Shown here: one piece after another, positions 6,258 through 12,733 of the stretch | How the letters are laid out: each line of letters begins with the position of its first letter | Position numbering within the stretch: the first letter of the stretch is position 1 | DNA from: Geochorda sp036562495 | GTDB lineage: Bacteria > Bacillota > Limnochordia > Limnochordales > Geochordaceae | Assembly: GCA_036562495.1 (NCBI GenBank) | Contig: DATCKA010000066.1 | Coordinates: forward strand, 1-14,893 | DNA length: 14,893 bases | Direction of reading: 5' to 3' | The notes under the pieces: model-generated | The model's input: only the letters and a program-made list of their open reading frames with translations | What the model was told of the DNA's origin: nothing | Databases searched by the model: none | Translations under genes and position numbers: made by a program

Positions 6258-7187
6258 TTACGGCAGCGTCAGGGTCTTGAGCGGGCCTCGCACCGCCTCC
6301 ACGGACCGGGCGAAGGCCTCCTGCTCCTCGGGCGTCAGCTCGATCTCGACCACCCGCTCGACCCCGCGCCCGCCCAGGATGACGGGGACTCCCACGTAGA
6401 TGTCGCGATGGCCGAACTCGCCGTCCAGGTAGGCGATGGCGGGCAGCAGGCGCTTGCGGTCCAGCAGGATGGCCTCCACCATCTCGGCCACCGACGCGCC
6501 CGGCGCGTAGTAGGCGCTGCCCGTCTTGAGCAGCTCGACGATCTCGCCGCCGCCCTTGCGGGTGCGCTCGACGATGGCGTCGAGGCGCTCCTTGGGGATC
6601 AGCTTCTCCACGGGGATGCCGCCGGCGTACGAGTAGCGCACGAGCGGCACCATCTGGTCGCCGTGTCCGCCCAGGACGAAGGCGCTGACGTCCTTGACCG
6701 AGATGCCGAGCTCCATGGCGAGGAAGGTCCGAAAGCGCGTCGAGTCCAGCACCCCCGCCATGCCCATCACCCGGCGGGTCTCCCAGCCCAGGTAGCGCCA
6801 CGCCGCATACGTCAGCACGTCGACCGGGTTGGTGACGACGATGACGTAAGCGTCAGGAGCATAGCGCTTGATCTCCCGGCAGACCTGCTCGATGATGCCC
6901 GCGTTGGTCTTGAGCAGGTCGTCGCGGCTCATGCCGGGCTTGCGGGCGATGCCGGCCGTGATGACGACCACCTGGGAGCCACGGGTCTCCTCGTAGCTGT
7001 TGGTCCCCACGATGCGCACGTCAAAGCCCATCACCGGCGCCGCCTCTAGCAGGTCCAGCGCCTTGCCCTGAGGCACCCCCTCGACGACGTCCACCAAGAC
7101 GATGTCGGCCAGGCCCCGCATGGCCAGCCAGTGAGCGGTGGTCGCTCCCACATTCCCAGCTCCGACGATGGTCACCTTCGGTCGCAC
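6258..7187 (-). CDS. mdh: NAD-dependent malate dehydrogenase, LDH-like type
   Basis: This enzyme interconverts malate and oxaloacetate with NAD in the cytoplasm. The 309-residue protein opens with a Rossmann GAGNVG at 9-14, and Asp33 at the end of the second strand (IVLVD) points to NAD rather than NADP. The substrate loop reads GIARKPGMSRDDLL, with Arg82 and Arg88. This is the malate form; lactate dehydrogenases have Gln at the position of Arg82. Asp148 and Arg151 (GVLDSTRFR) and catalytic His175 (GGHGD) complete the site. The start is GTG 7187, which has a CAGGGGGG tract 10 bases upstream and the family length; a longer frame to 7313 would run into the carbamate kinase gene. It begins 31 bases after that gene, an operon-like spacing. 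Use of sulfolactate instead of malate is conceivable given the comA neighbour, but nothing in the sequence shows it. Confidence 0.95.
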   Translation of the reverse strand: MRPKVTIVGAGNVGATTAHWLAMRGLADIVLVDVVEGVPQGKALDLLEAAPVMGFDVRIVGTNSYEETRGSQVVVITAGIARKPGMSRDDLLKTNAGIIEQVCREIKRYAPDAYVIVVTNPVDVLTYAAWRYLGWETRRVMGMAGVLDSTRFRTFLAMELGISVKDVSAFVLGGHGDQMVPLVRYSYAGGIPVEKLIPKERLDAIVERTRKGGGEIVELLKTGSAYYAPGASVAEMVEAILLDRKRLLPAIAYLDGEFGHRDIYVGVPVILGGRGVERVVEIELTPEEQEAFARSVEAVRGPLKTLTLP

Positions 7188-7197
7188 GGCTCGATCG

Positions 7198-7205
7198 CCC
7201 CCCTG
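7198..7205 (-). promoter_or_regulatory. Ribosome binding site that fixes the GTG start of mdh
   Basis: Minus-strand CAGGGGGG lies 10 bases before GTG 7187, within the 31-base gap after the carbamate kinase stop. It supports the short 309-residue reading. Confidence 0.55.
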
Positions 7206-7218
7206 TGTACGTCGACCC

Positions 7219-8163
7219 CTACGGGACGAAGGTGGTGCCCTCGTCGCCGTAGACGGCTTGTTCCAACCGCTCGAGCGCCGTGATGATGGCCGGCCGCCCC
7301 GTCTGCTCCACAAACTCGACGCAGGCCCGCACCTTGGGCCCCATGCTGCCCGGGGCGAACTCCCCCGCCTCCATGTACCGACGGGCCTCGGCGACGGTCA
7401 CCCGCGTCAGGGGCCGCTGCCGTGGCGTGCGGTAGCCCAGGTAGACCCGCGGCACATCGGTCAGCACCAGCAACCGGTCCGCGTGGACCTGGACCGCCAG
7501 GCGCGCCGCTGCCAGATCCTTGTCGATGACAGCTTCGACACCTACTAGCGAATATCCCGCCTCCCGCACGACGGGGATCCCCCCGCCGCCCACCGCGATG
7601 ACCACCACGCCCGCCTCGACCAGGTCCCGGATGGTCTGCGCCTCGACGATGGCCACCGGGTCGGGCGACGGCACCACCCGCCGCCATCCCCGGCCCGCGT
7701 CCTCGACGTAGACGTGACCTGTCCGTTGGGCGAGGGCCTTTGCTTCTTGCTCGGTGTAGAAGGGGCCGATGGGCTTGGTGGGATGCGAGAAGGCGGGGTC
7801 GTCCGGGTCCACGACGGTCTGGGTCAGGACGGTGACGACGCTCTTCTCGATGTTGGCCCGCACCAGCTCGTTGTAGAGGGTCTGCTGGATCAGGTAGCCC
7901 AGCAATCCCTGGCTCTGGGCCCCGCAGACGTCCAGCGGCATGGCCGCGACGCCGTGCGCCTGCCCGGCTTCCTGCTGAAGGAGGATGGCCCCCACCTGGG
8001 GCCCGTTGCCGTGGGTGACGACGATCCGGTGGCCACGCTGGATGAGGCGCACCAACTGGCGCCCGGTCTGGCGCAGATTGTCGCGCTGCTCCTCGGCGGT
8101 GCCGCGCTGGCCCGGCCTCAGGATCGCGTTGCCTCCCAGCGCCACGACCAGCGTCTCCTGCAT
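7219..8163 (-). CDS. arcC: Carbamate kinase
   Basis: Carbamate kinase converts carbamoyl phosphate plus ADP to ATP, ammonia and CO2, normally as the last step of fermentative arginine (arginine deiminase pathway) or purine-ureide breakdown. The 314-residue protein matches the family length. It shows the amino-acid-kinase motifs VVALGGNAI at 6-14, VVTHGNGPQVG at about 48-58, VIAVGGGGIPVV, DKDLAAARLA and GSMGPKV, with the conserved lysines of the last three in place. The start at ATG 8163 is chosen because the family begins two to four residues before this VVALGGN strand. The AGGGGAGG upstream is very close to it, so in-frame ATGs at 8178 or 8190 are possible. No arcA, arcB or arginine antiporter gene is present, so it is an orphan here. 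It leads the minus-strand group arcC-mdh-comA and diverges from groES. Confidence 0.94.
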   Translation of the reverse strand: MQETLVVALGGNAILRPGQRGTAEEQRDNLRQTGRQLVRLIQRGHRIVVTHGNGPQVGAILLQQEAGQAHGVAAMPLDVCGAQSQGLLGYLIQQTLYNELVRANIEKSVVTVLTQTVVDPDDPAFSHPTKPIGPFYTEQEAKALAQRTGHVYVEDAGRGWRRVVPSPDPVAIVEAQTIRDLVEAGVVVIAVGGGGIPVVREAGYSLVGVEAVIDKDLAAARLAVQVHADRLLVLTDVPRVYLGYRTPRQRPLTRVTVAEARRYMEAGEFAPGSMGPKVRACVEFVEQTGRPAIITALERLEQAVYGDEGTTFVP

Positions 8164-8266
8164 GGCCTCCCCTGGCATTGAGTATTCCATCGGGGGCCCG
8201 GCGGTCCTCCCGTCCGACGGGCCGGGATCGGGCCCGCTTCCATGCTCTGGGGTGATCGCCTGGCGC

Positions 8267-8296
8267 TTGACAGTCCCCGAGAGGCGCGCATATATA
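8267..8296 (+). promoter_or_regulatory. SigA-type promoter of groESL
   Basis: TTGACA at 8267-8272 is a perfect -35 box. TATATA at 8291-8296, part of TATATAAG, is a good -10 box 18 bases further on. Transcription should start near 8303, so the CIRCE element lies just after the start site, where HrcA would block initiation. Confidence 0.85.
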
Positions 8297-8305
8297 AGAG
8301 GGCTG

Positions 8306-8332
8306 GTAGCACTCACGGGCCGCGAGTGCTAA
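8306..8332 (+). promoter_or_regulatory. CIRCE operator (HrcA binding site)
   Basis: GTAGCACTC, a nine-base spacer and GAGTGCTAA match the CIRCE consensus TTAGCACTC-N9-GAGTGCTAA with one mismatch (G for the first T). In Bacillota the heat-shock repressor HrcA binds this element, and HrcA itself depends on GroEL for folding, which makes a feedback loop. hrcA is not in the window. Confidence 0.95.
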
Positions 8333-8374
8333 CACCCATCCACCCATCCCGATCAACATGCGAGGGGGGAGAGC

Positions 8375-8671
8375 ATGGCAGACATCCGCCCGCTCGGCGA
8401 CCGCGTCCTGGTCAAGCCCATCGAGCAAGAGGAGCGCACCAAGGGAGGCATCGTGCTGCCCGACACCGCGAAGGAGAAGCCCCAGATGGGCGAGGTCATC
8501 GCGGTGGGCACGGGCCGCCTGCTGGAGAACGGCCAGCGGGTGCCCCTGGAGGTCAAGGTCGGCGACCGCGTCATCTACGCCAAGTACGGCGGCACCGAAG
8601 TGAAGCTCAACGGCGTCGAGTACCTGATCCTCCGGGAGAGCGACATCCTGGCCATCCACAACGAGAAGTGA
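8375..8671 (+). CDS. groES: Co-chaperonin GroES
   Basis: GroES forms the seven-subunit lid of the GroEL folding chamber. The 98-residue protein is full length. It begins MADIRPLGDRVLVKPIEQEE, followed by the mobile loop RTKGGIVLPDTA, whose hydrophobic I-V-L contacts the GroEL apical domain. GEVIAVGTG, VGDRVIYAKYGGTEV and the C-terminal strand EYLILRESDILAI complete the beta-barrel. GAGGGGGGAG sits just ahead of the ATG. It is the first gene of the groESL operon under the SigA promoter and CIRCE element, with a 42-base gap to groEL. Confidence 0.98.
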   Translation: MADIRPLGDRVLVKPIEQEERTKGGIVLPDTAKEKPQMGEVIAVGTGRLLENGQRVPLEVKVGDRVIYAKYGGTEVKLNGVEYLILRESDILAIHNEK

Positions 8672-8691
8672 CCCTCGTGACTCGTCATCGC

Positions 8692-8705
8692 AAAGGAGGG
8701 TGATC
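8692..8705 (+). promoter_or_regulatory. Very strong, widely spaced ribosome binding site of groEL
   Basis: AAAGGAGGGTGATC pairs with nearly the whole anti-Shine-Dalgarno end of 16S rRNA, with one extra G relative to AAAGGAGGTGATC. The GGAGG core is about 14 bases from the ATG at 8714, longer than usual, and the extended pairing may compensate. Confidence 0.7.
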
Positions 8706-8713
8706 GGCGACCT

Positions 8714-10333
<1,620 letters not shown>

Positions 10334-10366
10334 TCCGGCCATCCGGTCGGACATCGGTCGTGACGT

Positions 10367-10399
10367 GGGGCCGGCCCGAGAGGGCCGGCCCCCTCTTTT
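10367..10399 (+). terminator. Intrinsic terminator of groESL
   Basis: A perfect 11-base-pair stem (GGGGCCGGCCC with GGGCCGGCCCC, 10367-10392) closes on a GAGA loop of the stable GNRA class. CTCTTTT follows. It lies 33 bases after the groEL stop. Confidence 0.92.
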
Positions 10400-10511
10400 G
10401 TGGAAGTCGGAGACGGCCGGTCGGGGAAGCGTGCCTGGCCCGGGCCGACCACCCGCTGGCGAGGCCGTGCACGGAGGGAGATGAGGCGCTATCCTCTGGA
10501 GCGGCACCTGG

Positions 10512-11345
10512 GTGCCCGTCAAGGGCGGACGCTTGATGTGCTGGCGATGGGGCACCGGCCCCGACGTCGTGTTGCTGCCGGGCGTCATGGAGGCGCTGCT
10601 GGAGCGACGGGCGCTGGCCGGCTTGATGCAGCGACTCTGGGGCGCCGCCGCCCGCCATTACCGCCTGACGCTGCTGTCGGCTCGCGAGGCGGTGCCGCCG
10701 GGCTTCACCACCGAGCAGATGGCGCAAGACGTGGCGGAGGCCGTCGCGGCCCTGGGCCTCGACGTCCGGCTGACCATCGGCATGGACGCCGGAGGGCTGG
10801 TCGCCCAGTGGCTGGGGGCGCGCTGGCCGCAGCAGGCGGGCGCACTCGCCCTCATCTCGGCCCCTATGGCCGGGCAGGCCTTCCACCGCATGGCGCAGTT
10901 TTTGGACCACCTCGTGCGGCTGCTTCGCGCCGAAGAGTGGCTGGAGGCCTTCGAGCATGCGACGGCCGTCTACCTCGATCCGGCCATGCGCGACCGGGCC
11001 CGGCTGCCGCTGGCCCTGTTGCGGCGGTGGGGTCGGCCCGCGGAGATGCAACGGGGCCTTCGCCTGCTGACCACCTACCGCCACCATGACATGGGCCACG
11101 CCCCCGCCCCGATGCAGGTGCCCGTGCTGCAGGTCGTGGGCGGGATGGATCCTCTGGTCGGCCAGGGGCCTCAGGGCGTCTTGGGTGAGACCGACGGCCC
11201 CGAGGGCAGGGCGCTGAGGCCATCCCGCCAGGTCTGGCTGGCCGGCGAGCAGGGCGCCTACCTCCACTACTGGGAGGTCATCCTGGCCGAGCTCGAGCGG
11301 TTCGAGCAGGAGACACGGCTGGCCGCGAGGAGCGAGGTCGCGTGA
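10512..11345 (+). CDS. Alpha/beta-hydrolase-fold protein with Asp at the nucleophile position
   Basis: The specific substrate is not recognised. The opening strand and oxyanion region read GGRLMCWRWGTGPDVVLLPG (residues 5-24), typical of the fold. The nucleophile elbow is GMDAG at 90-94, so Asp92 stands where most esterases have Ser. Asp nucleophiles are known in haloalkane dehalogenases, epoxide hydrolases and fluoroacetate dehalogenases. A helical cap spans about 120-190. The acid strand VLQVVGGMDPLVG supplies Asp213. The only late candidate for the catalytic His is His252 (GAYLHYWE), slightly offset from the usual G-H position. GTG 10512 is the first start after an in-frame stop at 10482; a TGGAG tract lies about 10 bases upstream. 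The stop overlaps the next start by four bases, so its product is probably made together with the downstream kinase-like protein. Confidence 0.82.
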   Translation: MPVKGGRLMCWRWGTGPDVVLLPGVMEALLERRALAGLMQRLWGAAARHYRLTLLSAREAVPPGFTTEQMAQDVAEAVAALGLDVRLTIGMDAGGLVAQWLGARWPQQAGALALISAPMAGQAFHRMAQFLDHLVRLLRAEEWLEAFEHATAVYLDPAMRDRARLPLALLRRWGRPAEMQRGLRLLTTYRHHDMGHAPAPMQVPVLQVVGGMDPLVGQGPQGVLGETDGPEGRALRPSRQVWLAGEQGAYLHYWEVILAELERFEQETRLAARSEVA

Positions 11346-12385
11346 GCCGCTACGTGCTGGCCATCGACGGTGGCGCCACCGCCAGCCGCGCCGCAGTGGT
11401 CTCGCCAGAAGGCGACGTCCTCGGCCACGACGTGGGCGGGCCCTGCATGCCGCTCCTGACGCCCGAGGCCCGGGAGCGGGTGGCGCGACACGTGGCGCGC
11501 GCCGTGGAGGGAGCCGTGGCCCGCACCGTCGAGCGCACGGGAGATGCCCCACCCCTCCCCATCGTTGCCGTCTGGGCCGGGCTGACCGGGATGGATCCCA
11601 GCGTCGACGCCGAGGGATGGCTGCGCGGCGTGCTGGCCTCCCTCGCCGCCCACTTGCGCCTGGCCGGCCCGGTGCGTGTCAGCTCCGATCTCGACAGCGC
11701 GGTCGAGGGCGCCCTGGGACCTCGCACGCCGGGTGTCCTGGTCTATGCCGGCACCGGCAGCGTCGCGGTGGGGCGGGACGACGCCGGCCGCCTGCACCGG
11801 GCCGGGGGTCACGGCTATCTCATCGATGATCGGGGCGGGGGCTTCGACCTCGGTCGGATGGCCTTACGGGCCGTGGTGCGCGCCTGGGATGGCCGTGGGC
11901 CGCAGACGGCGCTGGAGTCCCTGGTGCGCTCGGCCCTGCGGGTCTCCGGATGGGACGACCTGCGCCGCGCCGTCTACGGTGCGGCCAACCCCAAGGCGGT
12001 GATCGCCTCGCTGGCGCCCCTCGTCACCGACGCGGCCCGGCGCGGCGACACGGTGGCCCAGGCCATCCTCCGGGACGCCGCCTTGGAGCTGGCGGAGCTG
12101 GCCGTGGCCGTCCTCGGCCGCCTGCCGATGGGCAGCGGCGACGCCCCTGTCGACGTGCGCTTCGCCGGCGGGGTCTTCTCCAGCGAGCCCTTGCGGGTGG
12201 CCTTCGCCGAGGCCGTCACGGCCCGGCTGCCGCGGGCCAACGTGGCACCCGGGCTGCTCCCGCCGCTGGGGGGAGCAGCCCTGCTGGCCCTGGACGCCGC
12301 CGGGCTGTCGGGCGCGGCCCCGCAGGCCGACGCCGTCGTGCAGGCGTTGCGCCGGGGTCTGACGGGCGCCTATGCAGGCACCTAG
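11342..12385 (+). CDS. BadF/BadG-family ATPase, N-acetylglucosamine-kinase-like
   Basis: Members of this ASKHA-fold family phosphorylate amino sugars (N-acetylglucosamine kinase) or act as ATPase activators of radical enzymes. The 347-residue protein has the phosphate-1 motif AIDGGATASRA with Asp9, a VSSDLDSAVEG segment with Asp116 in the usual catalytic position, and the phosphate-2 motif YAGTGS at 135-140. The RFAGGVFSS motif lies near the C-terminal adenosine site. The loop after phosphate 2 reads GYLIDDRGGGFDLG (158-171), where the family usually has a GDEGS-type sequence; Glu is replaced by Arg164. Length and order fit a sugar kinase rather than the Fe-S activators, since no paired Cys motif is seen. 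It starts at GTG 11342 in a GTGA overlap with the hydrolase. The likely role is salvage of an amino sugar, possibly from cell wall; this is inference. Confidence 0.85.
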   Translation: MSRYVLAIDGGATASRAAVVSPEGDVLGHDVGGPCMPLLTPEARERVARHVARAVEGAVARTVERTGDAPPLPIVAVWAGLTGMDPSVDAEGWLRGVLASLAAHLRLAGPVRVSSDLDSAVEGALGPRTPGVLVYAGTGSVAVGRDDAGRLHRAGGHGYLIDDRGGGFDLGRMALRAVVRAWDGRGPQTALESLVRSALRVSGWDDLRRAVYGAANPKAVIASLAPLVTDAARRGDTVAQAILRDAALELAELAVAVLGRLPMGSGDAPVDVRFAGGVFSSEPLRVAFAEAVTARLPRANVAPGLLPPLGGAALLALDAAGLSGAAPQADAVVQALRRGLTGAYAGT

Positions 12386-12654
12386 TGGGGCTGGCGCCGC
12401 CCGTCGGAGCCCCTCGCCCCGCCCTCTTGCGCGCTCTCCAACAGCGCCAGGACGTCGTCGAGGGCGTCCATGGGGATGACGACGCCCCGCTTGCTCGGGA
12501 AAAACTCGTCGCCGTCCTGCCGCCGCCACTCGATGCGGATGTCAACGTAGGCGCGCCCGCGCCGCTCGACGCGACGCACGGCGATGCGCTCCGTCGCGTT
12601 CTTCTCGATGGTGCCGATGACCGTCTCGCGATCCCAGAAGTTCTCCTGATCCAC
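12382..12654 (-). CDS. Small PC4-like (YdbC-type) nucleic-acid-binding protein
   Basis: The 90-residue protein contains ERIAVRRVERRGRAYVDIRI, a charged turn, FFPSKRGVVIPMDALDDV and LALLES. This fits the PC4/p15 coactivator-like fold: four strands, the VDIR strand, the P-x-K-K/R-G-V turn and a C-terminal helix that dimerises. Bacterial relatives such as YdbC bind single-stranded DNA or RNA without strong sequence preference, so a role in transcription, replication or repair is possible. The start is GTG 12654, with GGGAG about 11 bases upstream. The tail (EGGARGSDGRRQPH) is disordered. It overlaps the convergent kinase-like gene by four bases and lies 79 bases downstream of the GNAT fusion gene on the same strand. 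The assignment rests on pattern recognition in a short protein. Confidence 0.72.
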   Translation of the reverse strand: MDQENFWDRETVIGTIEKNATERIAVRRVERRGRAYVDIRIEWRRQDGDEFFPSKRGVVIPMDALDDVLALLESAQEGGARGSDGRRQPH

Positions 12655-12693
12655 GCCCTACGTCGCTCCCGGCTGGTAGTGCTGGACCTCAGC

Positions 12694-12726
12694 GGCCGCC
12701 CGGGCATCCGTGCCCGCCCGGCGGCC
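12694..12726 (-). repeat. GC-rich hairpin between the GNAT fusion gene and the PC4-like gene
   Basis: GGCCGCCCGGGC and GCCCGGCGGCC pair over 11 bases with one bulged base and a ten-base loop. It begins about eight bases after the GNAT-fusion stop in the direction of transcription. There is no T-run after it, so it may slow or stabilise the transcript rather than end it. Confidence 0.5.
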
Positions 12727-12733
12727 GGCCTCT

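Noticed and set aside
4273..7049. Long plus-strand frames across mrp, comA and mdh
   Set aside because: All three minus-strand genes have intact catalytic motifs; the plus-strand translations are His/Arg/Pro-rich shadows.
6258..7187. Calling the dehydrogenase a lactate dehydrogenase
   Set aside because: Arg82 in the substrate loop (ARKPGMSR) is the malate-type residue; lactate enzymes have Gln there.
10481..10560. Possible frameshift at the start of the hydrolase: ATG 10481 follows GGAGGGAG, and its frame would join the hydrolase if one G of the GGGG run at 10549-10552 were removed
   Set aside because: The frame from 10512 has the G/C-ending codons typical of this genome and a normal hydrolase opening (GGRLMCWRWGTG). 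The 10481 frame has many T-ending codons and its purine tract is only three bases from the ATG.
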